Shown here piece after piece: positions 35,312 to 44,526 of a stretch of 64,000 bases of DNA. Made by a program: the position numbers and the translations under genes. The stretch's first letter is position 1, and every line of letters begins with the position of its first letter. The notes under the pieces were generated by a model that had not been told where the DNA came from, searched no databases, and was given only the letters and a program-made list of their open reading frames with translations. The stretch is from contig JBBCGJ010000001.1 in assembly GCA_037200985.1 (NCBI GenBank), forward strand, positions 2,394,756-2,458,755, given 5' to 3'. Source of the DNA: Rhizomicrobium sp. (GTDB lineage Bacteria > Pseudomonadota > Alphaproteobacteria > Micropepsales > Micropepsaceae).

Positions 35312-37852
35312 CTACACGCTTTCCAGCGCACGCTTGAGGGCGCCGAGGTCGAAGGGCTTGGTGAGGATGACGGCGCCGGCGGGATTACCCTCGGTCTCGG
35401 TTTCGGTCGAATAGCCGCTGGCGATGACGATCCTGAGGTCGGGGCGCAGGCGCCGGGCCGTCGCCATCAACTCGTGGCCGCTCATGCCGGGAAGGCCGAG
35501 ATCGGTCAGCAGGATTTCGATCGACGGGTCGCTGCGCAGCACCTCCAGCGCCTGGGGACCGTCGCCGGCCTCGGCGGTGTCGAAGCCGAGCTCCTGCGCC
35601 ATGTCGACCGTCGTCATCCGGATCAGGCCGACATCCTCGACCACGAGCACACGGCGCCGTTGCGGGGACGCAGCGGCGGCGGGATCGGCGGCGGGCGGCG
35701 ACGCCTCGTCGAGCAGGCTGCGGACCTTCCGGGCCAGATCGTCCTTGCGGTAGGGCTTGGACAAAAGGTGCGCGTCGTCGTCGAGGCGGCCGTTATGGAC
35801 GATGGCGTTCTGCGTGTAGCCGGAAGTATAGAGCACTTTGAGGCCGGGGCGCAGCTCCTGCGCGCGGCGGGCGAATTCGCGGGTATTGAGCGGGCCGGGC
35901 ATCACCACATCGGTGAAGAGCAGGTCGACGCGAGCACCGCTCGAGATCACCGCCAGACCCTGCTCGGCGCTTTCGGCCTTGAGCACCGCGTAACCGAGAT
36001 CGCTCAGGATATCGACGACGGCGGCGCGCACGCCGGCATCGTCCTCCACCACAAGGATGGTCTCGTCGCCGCCCGCGGTCTGCGCGGTCGATACCGGATC
36101 GAGGCCTTCCTGCGGCTTTCGCGTGCGCGGCAGGTAGATCTTGACCGTCGTGCCCTGCCCCGGCTCGCTGTAGATCTTCACATGGCCGCCGGACTGCTTG
36201 ACGAAGCCGTAGACCTGGCTGAGGCCGAGGCCCGTGCCCTTGCCTTCCGGCTTGGTGGTGAAGAAGGGGTCGAACACCCGCGCCACGACCTCCGGCGGCA
36301 TGCCGGTGCCGGTGTCGCTGACGCCGAGCATGACGTATTGGCCGGCCGTGACCTCGGCGTGCTGGGCGGCATAGCTGTCGTCGAGATAGGCGTTGGCGAG
36401 CTCGATGGTGAGCTTGCCGCCGTCGGGCATCGCGTCGCGCGCGTTGATCGAGAGGTTGAGGATCGCGTTCTCCACCTGGCTGGGATCGACCAGGGTGTTC
36501 CAGAGGCCGCCCGAGACGATCGACTCGATCTCGACGCGCTCGCCCAGCGTGCGGCGGAGCAGGTCCGTCATGTCGTTGAGCAGCCGCCCCAGATTGGTCG
36601 AGCGCGGATCGAGCGCCTGGCGCCGCGCGAAGGCGAGGAGCTGGGCGGTCAGGCGCGAGCCGCGCTCGACGGCGGAGATCGCGTTCTGCAGCCGCTCGGC
36701 GGTCTTGGGATTGGCGCGCGCGTCGGCCGCGGCGAGGTCGAGATTGGCGCTGATGATCTGCAGGAGATTGTTGAAATCGTGCGCCACACCGCCGGTGAGC
36801 TGGCCCACGGCCTCCATCTTCTGCGATTGGCGCACGGCGGCTTCAGCGCGGACGCGGGCGGTGACGTCGGCCGCAGCGACCAGGAAGCCGGCGCCCGGAA
36901 CGACGGCGCGATAGACGTCGAGCTCGCGCTCGGCGCGCGCAAAGCGCTCATAGCGGCTCTCGCCGCCGCCGGTGACCGCGACATCGGAGAAGGCGCGCCG
37001 CGATTGGCCGGCATCGAACTGCTTGAAGGTGTCGAGCGTGGCGCCGATGGCGGCGAGGCGCTCGGGAAAGTCCATCAGGCGGAAGAACACGTTGTTGAAG
37101 GCGGCGACCCGGTCGGCCTCGTCGAACACCAGGATGCCGTCGCGGATGTTGTCGAGGGTCGCCTGCAGGATGCTGGCCTGGCGGCGACGGATCGCCTCGC
37201 TGACCGCCAGCCGCGCATTGTTGCGCACGAGCATCCCGGCGGCCGCCAGGAGCCCGACGAGCGCCAGGATGCCCGCGAGAACGGCGCTCGCGATCTCGGC
37301 CCGCTCGACGTCGCGCCGCGTCTGGATGCGCTGGGCGAGCAGGCGGTCTTCCTCGGCAAGGCCGGCGGAAATGACGAGGCGCACCGCATCCATCGTGGCT
37401 TTGCCCCGGTCCATCAGCGCCATCAGGGCGGGCGACACCGCCTCGGTGGCATTGAGGGCGATCACGCGGTCGAGCAGGCGCAGCCGCCCCAGGACAAGGC
37501 CGCGCAGGGTGCGGGCGCGCGCCTGCTGATCGGGATTGTCGCGCGTCAGCGCCTCGAAGCGGTCCAGGTCGCGCGCGGTCCGCAATTTGGCGGCGCGGAA
37601 CGGCAGGAGATAACTCGCTTTGTGGGTCAGCAGATAGCCGCGCTCGCCAGTCTCGGCATCGGCGGCGTCGGCGAGGACGGCGCGCAGCGAATCGATCGCC
37701 TGATAGGTGTGGACGATCCAGCCCTGCTCCTGCCGCTCGTTTTCGGCAAAGGCGGCGGTCAGATAGACGACGCCGGCGAGCACCAGAAACAATGGCACTG
37801 CCGCCAACAAAACCCACCGATTGGCGGCCACACCTTCCCCCAAGCCCATCAC
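35312..37852 (-). CDS. Hybrid sensor histidine kinase with CHASE3, PAS and two receiver domains
   Basis: An 846-residue membrane kinase. Order: membrane segment (13-35), periplasmic CHASE3-like region (36-185, with DAETGERGYLLT), second membrane segment (187-208), PAS (about 225-335), HisKA with GGVAHDFNNLL (His358), HATPase_c with NARDAMPDGG, DTGTGMPP and GKGTGLGLS, then receiver 1 (LLFTDVVMPG) and receiver 2 (LLTDLGLPG), each with acidic pocket ILVVEDD and VLVVEDV. The receivers keep their Asp and Lys. No separate output regulator lies nearby, so the signal target is unknown. Confidence 0.93.
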   Translation of the reverse strand: MMGLGEGVAANRWVLLAAVPLFLVLAGVVYLTAAFAENERQEQGWIVHTYQAIDSLRAVLADAADAETGERGYLLTHKASYLLPFRAAKLRTARDLDRFEALTRDNPDQQARARTLRGLVLGRLRLLDRVIALNATEAVSPALMALMDRGKATMDAVRLVISAGLAEEDRLLAQRIQTRRDVERAEIASAVLAGILALVGLLAAAGMLVRNNARLAVSEAIRRRQASILQATLDNIRDGILVFDEADRVAAFNNVFFRLMDFPERLAAIGATLDTFKQFDAGQSRRAFSDVAVTGGGESRYERFARAERELDVYRAVVPGAGFLVAAADVTARVRAEAAVRQSQKMEAVGQLTGGVAHDFNNLLQIISANLDLAAADARANPKTAERLQNAISAVERGSRLTAQLLAFARRQALDPRSTNLGRLLNDMTDLLRRTLGERVEIESIVSGGLWNTLVDPSQVENAILNLSINARDAMPDGGKLTIELANAYLDDSYAAQHAEVTAGQYVMLGVSDTGTGMPPEVVARVFDPFFTTKPEGKGTGLGLSQVYGFVKQSGGHVKIYSEPGQGTTVKIYLPRTRKPQEGLDPVSTAQTAGGDETILVVEDDAGVRAAVVDILSDLGYAVLKAESAEQGLAVISSGARVDLLFTDVVMPGPLNTREFARRAQELRPGLKVLYTSGYTQNAIVHNGRLDDDAHLLSKPYRKDDLARKVRSLLDEASPPAADPAAAASPQRRRVLVVEDVGLIRMTTVDMAQELGFDTAEAGDGPQALEVLRSDPSIEILLTDLGLPGMSGHELMATARRLRPDLRIVIASGYSTETETEGNPAGAVILTKPFDLGALKRALESV

Positions 37853-38028
37853 GCCGCTAGCACAACGCCGGTGAACTTAATCGGTTCCAAGATCGCTTCT
37901 CCGGTCTTGCTCGGCCACAATCCTACGAATTGGGGTGGCTTGCCAACCGGAGCCGCGCGGGACTGTACAGGCCCTCCTTCGCGAACGCTTCGGAGGGCAA
38001 CCAACCTCCGCTGCGCGGCGAAGGCGGA

Positions 38029-38105
38029 TGGTCGGAGAGAGAGGATTCGAACCTCCGGCCCCTAGCTCCCGAAGCTAGTGCTCTACCAGGCTGAGCTACT
38101 CTCCG
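38029..38105 (-). tRNA. tRNA-Pro (anticodon CGG)
   Basis: The minus strand folds as a full cloverleaf: acceptor CGGAGAG/CTCTCCG, D-arm GCTC...GAGC, anticodon stem CTAGC/GCTAG with loop TTCGGGA, and a T-arm with GGTTCGAATCC. The CCA end is encoded (38029-38031). It is the only gene in the 377 bases between the kinase and the sugar dehydrogenase. Confidence 0.95.
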
Positions 38106-38229
38106 ATGCCGAACAGGCGCCGGGCAGCGCCTCTATCGTCCGCCGGCCCCAGGGGGCCCGGCGCGGGAGGCGACCTTATATAGAGGGCATTTGGGCGCCG
38201 CAACCGGCCTTCCAATCCGGCCGGAAGGT

Positions 38230-39558
38230 CTATTTGCCGGTCACCCGCCAGATCGTGTCGCCGACATCGTCGGCCACCAGAAGCGCGCCGGATTTGTCGA
38301 TGACGACGCCGACCGGCCGCCCCTGGGCCTCGCCGCCCGGCGACAGGAAGCCGGTCAGGACCTCCTTCGGCTCGCCGCTCGGCTTGTCGCCCGCGAAGGG
38401 CACGAAGATCACGCGGTAGCCGGCGCGGGGGTTCCTGTTCCACGAGCCGTGCTGGCCGATGAAGATGCCGTGGGCGTAGTCCGGCCCGAGCTTCGCCGGA
38501 TCGGAGAAGACCAGGCCCAGCGACGCCGTGTGGGCGCCCAGCGCGTAGTCGGGCGCGGTCGCCTTCGCCACCAGGTCGGGGCGCTGGGGCTGCATCCGCA
38601 CGTCGACATGCTGGCCGTAATAGCTGTAGGGCCAGCCATAGAAGCCGCCGTCCTTCACGCTCGTCATGTAGTCGGGGACGAGGTCACTGCCGATCTCGTC
38701 GCGCTCATTGACCGTCACCCACAGCGTGTCGGTGCCGGGCAGCCAGTCCATGCCGTTGGGATTGCGGATGCCGGAGGCGAAGATGCGGTGCCGGCCGGTC
38801 TTGAGGTCGATCTCCCAGATCGCGGCGCGGCCGGCCTCGGCTGCGATGCCGTTTTCTCCGACATTGGAGTTCGAGCCGACCGTGACATAGAGCCTGGTGC
38901 CGTCGCGGCCGGCGATGACGTTCTTGGTCCAGTGATGGTTGATCGTGCCGGCCGGCAAATCGACGATCCTGGTGCCCGCGCCGGAAATCGACGTCTCGCC
39001 GTCGTGATAGGCAAAGCGCAGCACGGCATCGGTGTCGGCGACATAGAAATCGTTGCCGACCAGCGTCATTCCGAAGGGCGAGTTGAGGCCGGAGAGGAAG
39101 ACGAAGCGCTTGTCGGCGACGCCGTCGCCGTCGGTGTCGCGCAGCAGGAGGATGCGGTTGGGGCTATCGGTGGACGCGCCGGCGCCGCCCATGATGATGC
39201 CGGCGACAAAGCCGCGGATGCCTTTCATGTCGTCCGGCTTGGGCGGGGAATTGGTCTCGGCCACCAGCACGTCGCCGTTCGGCAGCACATAGAGCCAGCG
39301 CGGATGGGTGAGCTTGTCGGCGAAGGCGGCGACGGCAAGGCCTGTGGCGGGTGTGGGCTTGGTGCCCGCCGGCCAGCCGACGCCCTTGGCCTGGTTGATG
39401 GTGGGGATGAGCGTCGGGTTGGGCGCGGGAAGCTCGGGCCGGGGGCCGTAGCCGGCCAGGGCGGGCAGCTTCGCCGTGTCGCCGGCCGTCCACAGCAGCG
39501 CGGCGCCGGCCGCGACGGCGACGACCGCGAGAATTCCGATCCATTTCAGGATGCGCAT
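38230..39558 (-). CDS. PQQ-dependent sugar/sorbosone dehydrogenase family protein
   Basis: A periplasmic beta-propeller oxidoreductase of 442 residues. A signal/anchor segment opens the protein ([20 protein letters not shown]). Propeller patterns follow: [70 protein letters not shown] and the [13 protein letters not shown] region. [16 protein letters not shown] is the typical PQQ/Ca-side segment. It resembles L-sorbosone and glucose dehydrogenases of the soluble GDH group. The PQQ requirement and substrate are inferred. Confidence 0.87.
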   Translation of the reverse strand: MRILKWIGILAVVAVAAGAALLWTAGDTAKLPALAGYGPRPELPAPNPTLIPTINQAKGVGWPAGTKPTPATGLAVAAFADKLTHPRWLYVLPNGDVLVAETNSPPKPDDMKGIRGFVAGIIMGGAGASTDSPNRILLLRDTDGDGVADKRFVFLSGLNSPFGMTLVGNDFYVADTDAVLRFAYHDGETSISGAGTRIVDLPAGTINHHWTKNVIAGRDGTRLYVTVGSNSNVGENGIAAEAGRAAIWEIDLKTGRHRIFASGIRNPNGMDWLPGTDTLWVTVNERDEIGSDLVPDYMTSVKDGGFYGWPYSYYGQHVDVRMQPQRPDLVAKATAPDYALGAHTASLGLVFSDPAKLGPDYAHGIFIGQHGSWNRNPRAGYRVIFVPFAGDKPSGEPKEVLTGFLSPGGEAQGRPVGVVIDKSGALLVADDVGDTIWRVTGK

Positions 39559-39619
39559 GTCTTCACCGTTCGTTGCGCCGCTCCGGGCGGGAACGTGAGC
39601 CTATACCTTTCGTTCCGGC

Positions 39620-40510
39620 TCAGACACGGGCGCGCCGGGCCGCGGCGTCGATCGCATCGACGATGGCCGGGAAGAGCGGCGCCGGCAGGTCGTGGCCCAT
39701 GCCCGGAATCTCGCGCAGCTCCGCGCCCGCGATACTGGCGGCGGTGTCGCGGCCGCCCTCCACCGGCACCAGCGGATCGTCGGTGCCGTGCACGACGACG
39801 GTCGGCGCCGCGATGTTCTTCAGCGCGGCGCGGCGATCGCCGCAGGCGACCACCGCCGCCATCTGGCGCGTGATGCCGACGGGATAGATCGCGCGGTTGA
39901 GATCGGCCTTGATCTGGTGCTTCAGCATGCCCTCGTCCGGCGGATAGCCGGGGCTGGCGATCAGCGTCTGGGTCTTGAGCGTGTGTTCGAGCAGCGTCTT
40001 GAAATCATCGCCCTGCGGCACCGACATCAGCGCGGCCAGGATCTCGGGCTTGGCGGGCGGCAGGCCGGGATTGCCGGTCGAGGACATGATCGAGGTCAGC
40101 GACAGAACGCGGTCCGGATGATTGGCGGCGACGAGCTGCGCTATCATGCCGCCCATCGAGGCGCCGACGATATGGGCGCGTTGGACCTTCAGCGCGTCGA
40201 GCAGGCCGACGGCATCGTCCGCCATGTCGTCCAGCGTGTAGGCGGCGTCCGGCTTCCTGCCGGCCATCATGGCGGCGACGATGGCCTGGAGATCGGCGGG
40301 CCCGGCCGCGTCGAATTTCTCGCTGAGGCCGACGTCGCGATTGTCGAACGTCACCACGCGATAGCCCTTGGCGACCAGCAGCTGGATGAAGGCGAGCGGC
40401 CAACGCGTCATCTGCGCGCCCAGCCCCATGATCAGAAGGACGGTCTGCGCACTTTCCGGCCCGTAGGAGAGATATTCGATCCGGATACCGTTGGCGGTGG
40501 TCTGCGGCAT
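39620..40510 (-). CDS. Alpha/beta hydrolase
   Basis: A 296-residue hydrolase. The oxyanion segment is LIMGLGAQMTRW, the nucleophile elbow GASMGGMIAQLVAANH, the acid in VVHGTDDPLVPVEGG and the catalytic His in IPGMGHDLPAPLFP. It resembles esterases and aclacinomycin-methylesterase-like proteins. I use the ATG at 40510; a 12-residue longer version is open from 40546. Substrate is unknown. Confidence 0.88.
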   Translation of the reverse strand: MPQTTANGIRIEYLSYGPESAQTVLLIMGLGAQMTRWPLAFIQLLVAKGYRVVTFDNRDVGLSEKFDAAGPADLQAIVAAMMAGRKPDAAYTLDDMADDAVGLLDALKVQRAHIVGASMGGMIAQLVAANHPDRVLSLTSIMSSTGNPGLPPAKPEILAALMSVPQGDDFKTLLEHTLKTQTLIASPGYPPDEGMLKHQIKADLNRAIYPVGITRQMAAVVACGDRRAALKNIAAPTVVVHGTDDPLVPVEGGRDTAASIAGAELREIPGMGHDLPAPLFPAIVDAIDAAARRARV

Positions 40511-40639
40511 GGCGATCCTCGCGCTGGGACGGGCAATTCGAACCAAGCCCGCGCCCTAGGTCAAGCAAGGGCGCGAAAACGGTTGGGTTTGCGCGGACCT
40601 TGGGGCAAAAGGGGCCCGGCAACCAGAACCGGGTCCGTC

Positions 40640-40918
40640 ATGCGCGAACTCTTCGTCATCTTCTCGACCGTCTTCCTGGCGGAGCTCGGCGACAAGACGC
40701 AGCTCGCGACGCTGCTGTTCGCCAGCGACGAGAAGAACTCCGCCTGGCCGGTGTTCTTCGCGGCGGCGGCGGCGCTGGTGCTCTCAACCGCCATCGCGGT
40801 GGTGCTGGGCACGATGGCGGAGCGCTATCTGACGTTCGTTCCCTTAAAGCTGATCGCCGGCCTCGGCTTCATCGCCATCGGCGTGTGGACGGTGGCGTCG
40901 CACTTCCGCGGGGCGTGA
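40640..40918 (+). CDS. Half-size TMEM165/GDT1 (UPF0016) cation transporter
   Basis: A 92-residue membrane protein with a single E-x-G-D-K-(T/S) motif (FLAELGDKTQLATLL) and three membrane segments. Typical GDT1 proteins have two such repeats in one chain; this has one, so it must work as a homodimer or with another half-protein. The family exports Mn2+ or exchanges Ca2+/Mn2+ with protons. No second half is beside it. Confidence 0.87.
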   Translation: MRELFVIFSTVFLAELGDKTQLATLLFASDEKNSAWPVFFAAAAALVLSTAIAVVLGTMAERYLTFVPLKLIAGLGFIAIGVWTVASHFRGA

Positions 40919-41227
40919 TCACTCCGCCGCAGCCGGCAGGCGGCGCAGCGGCCTGATCCGCGCCACATCGGCGGCGATCCGCCGCTTGGCCTCCATCGTG
41001 TCGTAGGCATTCTGGAGGCGGAGGAAAAAACCCTCCGAAAGGCCGAAGAACCGAGAGAGCCTGAGATCGGTGTCGGCGGTGACGGCGCGCGATCCCTTGA
41101 CGATGGCGTGGATGCGGTTCGCCGGTACGCGGATGGACGACGCCAGCGCGTTCTGGCTGAGGCCGGTTTCGTCGAGGAATTCGGTCTTCAAAATCTCGCC
41201 GGGATGCGGATTGCGCAGCAATTTCAT
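40919..41227 (-). CDS. higA: HigA-type antitoxin
   Basis: The antitoxin half of a higBA module: 102 residues with an HTH_3 domain (GEILKTEFLDETGLSQNALA, then IRVPANRIHAIVKGSRAVT) that binds the toxin promoter. MKLLRNPHPGEIL is the family start. It follows the toxin gene on the same strand with seven bases between. The stop abuts the GDT1 gene stop, which is convergent. Confidence 0.9.
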   Translation of the reverse strand: MKLLRNPHPGEILKTEFLDETGLSQNALASSIRVPANRIHAIVKGSRAVTADTDLRLSRFFGLSEGFFLRLQNAYDTMEAKRRIAADVARIRPLRRLPAAAE

Positions 41228-41234
41228 CTTCGCC

Positions 41235-41516
41235 TCAATGATAGTCCACGATCTCGACGTCATGCGCGTCGCCGTCCTGCCAGCGAAAGCAGATGCGCCA
41301 TTGGTCGTTGATCCGCACGCTGTACTGGCCTCGCCGGTCGCCGCGTAACGCCTCCAGCCGGTTGCCCGGCGGATTGCGCAGGTCAGTCACCGTGGCGGCC
41401 GCGTCGATCAGGCGGAGCTTGACCAGCGCCCGCTGCTGAATGTCGGGCGGAAACCGTCCCGCCGGCCGACCCGACCAAATCCGCTCGGTATGCCTGCAGC
41501 GGAAAGACCGGATCAT
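41235..41516 (-). CDS. higB: HigB/RelE-type toxin
   Basis: A 93-residue ribosome-dependent mRNA endonuclease toxin. Family patterns: MIRSFRCRHTERIWSG, QQRALVKLRLIDAA, LEALRGDRRGQYSVRINDQW and RICFRWQDGDAHDVEIVDYH. The HigB gene precedes HigA, the order known for higBA. The two form one operon that HigA should repress. Confidence 0.9.
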   Translation of the reverse strand: MIRSFRCRHTERIWSGRPAGRFPPDIQQRALVKLRLIDAAATVTDLRNPPGNRLEALRGDRRGQYSVRINDQWRICFRWQDGDAHDVEIVDYH

Positions 41517-41564
41517 GCCGGCATGCTATCCCGGTACGCGGTACGTATCAAGGATAAGCGGGGG

Positions 41565-42017
41565 CTATTTGTAGATCAGGCTGATCGTCTCGGCGATGCA
41601 GGCGGGGCGGGTCTGGCCTTCGATCTCGATCGTCACCTCGTTCGTGAGCTGCATGCCGCCGGCCTTGGGCTCGGCACCGAGCAGCTTCTGGCGGGCGCGG
41701 ACCTTCGAGCCCACCGGCACCATGTTGGTGAAGCGCACCTTGTTGGAGCCGTAATTGATGCCGCGCGTCACCCCGTCGATGCGCAGCATGCCGCCGGTCA
41801 GCCACGGGATCAGCGACAGCGTCAGATAGCCGTGCGCGATGGTCTTGCCGCCGGGCATGAACTGCTTGGCGCGCTCGACATCGACATGGATCCATTGATG
41901 GTCGCCGGTCGCGTCGGCGAAGGCGTTGATGCGCTCCTGGGTGATCTCCACCCAGTCGGACACGCCGATCTCCCGGCCGGCGAGCGCGGCGACGGTTTCG
42001 AAGGTTGCGGTTTGCAT
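41565..42017 (-). CDS. MaoC-family (R)-specific enoyl-CoA hydratase-like protein
   Basis: A 150-residue hotdog-fold dehydratase. The hydratase motif is FADATGDHQWIHVDVERAKQ (Asp and His), then TIAHGYLTLSLIPWL and NYGSNKVRFTNMVPVGSKVR. It is of the type that hydrates trans-2-enoyl-CoA to (R)-3-hydroxyacyl-CoA. GGAGAC stands before the ATG. The upstream open frame to 42125 is translation of a palindromic repeat. Confidence 0.9.
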   Translation of the reverse strand: MQTATFETVAALAGREIGVSDWVEITQERINAFADATGDHQWIHVDVERAKQFMPGGKTIAHGYLTLSLIPWLTGGMLRIDGVTRGINYGSNKVRFTNMVPVGSKVRARQKLLGAEPKAGGMQLTNEVTIEIEGQTRPACIAETISLIYK

Positions 42018-42052
42018 GGTTCTGTCTCCTATGGAAATTGAATTTTCCCGAC

Positions 42053-42129
42053 TGTCATTCCCGCGTAGGCGGGAATCCAGTCTTGGCCATCCGCCCAGTC
42101 GCTGGATGCCCGCCTTCGCGGGCATGACA
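42053..42129. repeat. Palindromic element A, copy 3
   Basis: Ends TGTCATTCCCGCG and CGCGGGCATGACA, with an inner CCAGTC...GCTGGAT. It lies between the chaC stop and the MaoC gene start, close to the leader of the latter. Confidence 0.88.
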
Positions 42130-42137
42130 AACCCGGA

Positions 42138-42866
42138 TCATGGATCGAGCTCTCCGGCGATTTCGCGCACGCGGGCTTCGAGGCTCCTGATCGGGCCGTC
42201 TTCGATCCCGCGTTCGGCCAGGTGCCGCGCCGTGCGGTAGAGATAGGCGCGGTTGGTGCCGAGCGGACCTTGCGCCTTCGCGATGCGCCACGCCGCGACG
42301 TCCTGCGCCAGCGCGCCCTCATAGCGCGGATGATAGCGGTTGACGACGAAGGTCAAGGCGCGCGTGCGGCCCTCGCCCTCGATGTCGGCACCGACCCAGC
42401 GCGGCTCGTAGACGCCGGACAGCATCTCGCGCATCCACAGGATCGACAGCTCGCTCTCGACGTCGGAAGCGGCGATGCGATGGGCGATGCCGGTCACCGA
42501 GCCGCCGCGGTCGATGCCGAGCAGCAGGCCGGGCCGCTCCATCGTGCCGCGCCCGACGCGCTGGGCGATGCAGAACAGACGGTGATAGCCGCGCACATGC
42601 GCCTTGGCGCTTTGCGCGACCTTGATCGCCGGATTCCACATCAGCGAGCCATAGCCGAACACCCAGGCGTCGCCGCCTTCCGGCACGCTGCGGCGGATGA
42701 GGCTCAGCGAGGCGCGGCGCGCCTCCTCCGACATCAGGGGAATGCCGCCGCGCGCGATGGCGGCGTCGGCGATGCGGCGCACGCGCTCGGGCGTGAAGTC
42801 CTCGCGCCTGAGTTCGCGGCCGAGCGGCTGGAACGGGTCTTCGGGTTTCTGCTCTTCGTCAGACAA
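42138..42866 (-). CDS. Gamma-glutamylcyclotransferase of the ChaC type
   Basis: A 242-residue protein with the ChaC signature VFGYGSLMWNPAI, followed by VRGYHRLFCIAQRVGRGT and GLLLGIDRGGSVTGIAHRI. ChaC cleaves glutathione into 5-oxoproline and Cys-Gly. The N-terminal 65 residues form a helical extension (EDFTPERVRRIADA) typical of proteobacterial members. Its start overlaps the end of the acyl-CoA synthetase gene by eight bases, so they are cotranscribed. Confidence 0.9.
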   Translation of the reverse strand: MSDEEQKPEDPFQPLGRELRREDFTPERVRRIADAAIARGGIPLMSEEARRASLSLIRRSVPEGGDAWVFGYGSLMWNPAIKVAQSAKAHVRGYHRLFCIAQRVGRGTMERPGLLLGIDRGGSVTGIAHRIAASDVESELSILWMREMLSGVYEPRWVGADIEGEGRTRALTFVVNRYHPRYEGALAQDVAAWRIAKAQGPLGTNRAYLYRTARHLAERGIEDGPIRSLEARVREIAGELDP

Positions 42867-44403
42867 TGCGCGACTCGCGTTTTCCCCAATAGCGGTCCCG
42901 GATCAGCCTCTTGTAGAGCTTGCCGGTCGGATGGCGCGGCAGCTCCGGGTCGAAATCGACGGACCTCGGACATTTGATCGGGGAAAGCCGCTCGCGGCAA
43001 TAGGCGATGAGCTCCTGCGCGAATTCCGGCGTCGCGTCCTTCCAGTCGAGCGGCTGGACCACGGCCTTAACCTCCTCGCCGAAATCCTCGTTCGGCACGC
43101 CGATCACCGCGACGTCGGCGACCCTGGGATGGGTGATCAGGAGATTCTCCGCTTCCTGCGGATAGATGTTGACGCCGCCGGAAATGATCATGAACGCCTT
43201 GCGGTCGGTCAGATAGAGATAGCCGTCGGCGTCGAGCTTGCCGACATCGCCCAGCGTCGACCAGTCGGGATGCAGCGGATGGCGGCTCTCGGCCGTCTTC
43301 TTCGGATCGTTGTGATAGCTGAACTGCGCGGCGGAGGCGAAATAGATCGTGCCTTCCTCGCCGGCGGCAAGCTCGTTGCCGTCCTCGTCGCAGATATGGA
43401 CCGGCGCGAGCAACGGCTTGCCGACGGTGCCGGGATGGGTGAGCCAGTCGGCGGAGTTGACGTAGCACATGCCGTTGCCCTCGGTACCGGCATAGTATTC
43501 GTGCAGCACCGGTCCCCACCAGTCGATCATCCTGCGCTTGACCTCGATCGGGATGGGAGCCGCGGCATGGATCGCCGACTTCATCGAGGAGACGTCGTAT
43601 TTGAGGCGCTGCTCGTCGGGCATCTTCAGCATACGGACGAACATGGTCGGCACCCACTGGCTGGCGGAGGCCTTGTAGCGCGCGATGGCGGCGAGCGCGG
43701 CCTCGGCGTCGAAATGCTCCATCACCACGACGGTGGCGCCGAGGCGCTGCACCGCCATCGAATAGTGCAAGGGGGCGGCGTGATAGAGCGGCGCGGGCGA
43801 CAGATAGATCGAATTCTCGTCGATGCCGTAGAGCATCGTGACGAGGCCGACCAGCGGCGCCGGCGTATCGATGGGAAGACCCGACAGCGGCTGGCGCACG
43901 CCCTTCGGCCGTCCCGTGGTGCCGGAGGAGTAGAGCATCGCGGCGCCGGCGGTCTCGTCGGCGATGCGCGCGGCCGGCATCTTCGCGGTCTCGTCCTCAT
44001 ACGAGGCGTAGCCGTGGATCGTGCCGCCGACCATCAGCAGCGTCACGCCGGGGATCAGCGGGGCGACTTCGGCGGCGACCTTGGCGAGGCTGTGGCCGGC
44101 GATGAGGACCGTCGCATTCGCGTCCTTGACGATGTACTCGACCTCGCCGGCGGTGAGGCGCGAGGATATCGCGGTGAAATAGAGGCCGGCGCGCTGGGCG
44201 GCCCAGCAGAGCTCGTGATAGCGGGCATTGTTCTCCATGAAGATGCAGACGCCGTCGCCGGCTTTCAGGCCGAGGGCGCGGAAAAGCTGCGCGCCGCGGT
44301 TGGAGCGCTCCTCGAGCTCGCGATAGGTAACGGTCTCGCCCGTCGCGGCCATGATGACGGCGGGCTTGTCGGGCGTCTTCTGGGCGGCAATCGTCGGATG
44401 CAT
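42859..44403 (-). CDS. AMP-forming acyl-CoA synthetase
   Basis: A 514-residue adenylate-forming ligase. Motifs: AMLYSSGTTGRPKGVRQPLS, YYAGTEGNG in the A5 position, STLGDVGKLDADGYLYLTDR, and the lysine end LPRHPTGKLYKRLIRDRYW. The start HPTIAAQKTPDKPAVIMA is common in steroid- and fatty-acid-degradation ligases. Substrate is unknown. A dyad (44476-44491) lies 73 bases upstream, like that of the ligase at 25437-27182. chaC follows in the same transcript. Confidence 0.9.
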   Translation of the reverse strand: MHPTIAAQKTPDKPAVIMAATGETVTYRELEERSNRGAQLFRALGLKAGDGVCIFMENNARYHELCWAAQRAGLYFTAISSRLTAGEVEYIVKDANATVLIAGHSLAKVAAEVAPLIPGVTLLMVGGTIHGYASYEDETAKMPAARIADETAGAAMLYSSGTTGRPKGVRQPLSGLPIDTPAPLVGLVTMLYGIDENSIYLSPAPLYHAAPLHYSMAVQRLGATVVVMEHFDAEAALAAIARYKASASQWVPTMFVRMLKMPDEQRLKYDVSSMKSAIHAAAPIPIEVKRRMIDWWGPVLHEYYAGTEGNGMCYVNSADWLTHPGTVGKPLLAPVHICDEDGNELAAGEEGTIYFASAAQFSYHNDPKKTAESRHPLHPDWSTLGDVGKLDADGYLYLTDRKAFMIISGGVNIYPQEAENLLITHPRVADVAVIGVPNEDFGEEVKAVVQPLDWKDATPEFAQELIAYCRERLSPIKCPRSVDFDPELPRHPTGKLYKRLIRDRYWGKRESRIV

Positions 44404-44475
44404 GCGCGTTTCCCGGTGATTTCTGAATATCGTTGCGAGATTTGTAGGGCGCGGCGGGCGGGCGCGTAAAGGACA

Positions 44476-44491
44476 CTGACGCAGCCGTCAG
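44476..44491. promoter_or_regulatory. Dyad CTGACG-CAGC-CGTCAG between divergent acyl-CoA synthetase and hydrolase
   Basis: A 6+4+6 inverted repeat in the 123-base divergent gap. Arms resemble those at 22227 and 27252 (ACTGAC half-sites), but the spacer is one base longer, so it may be a different operator. Confidence 0.4.
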
Positions 44492-44526
44492 GTTGACAGG
44501 CGCCGCCGCGCCCGCCACATCGGGGC

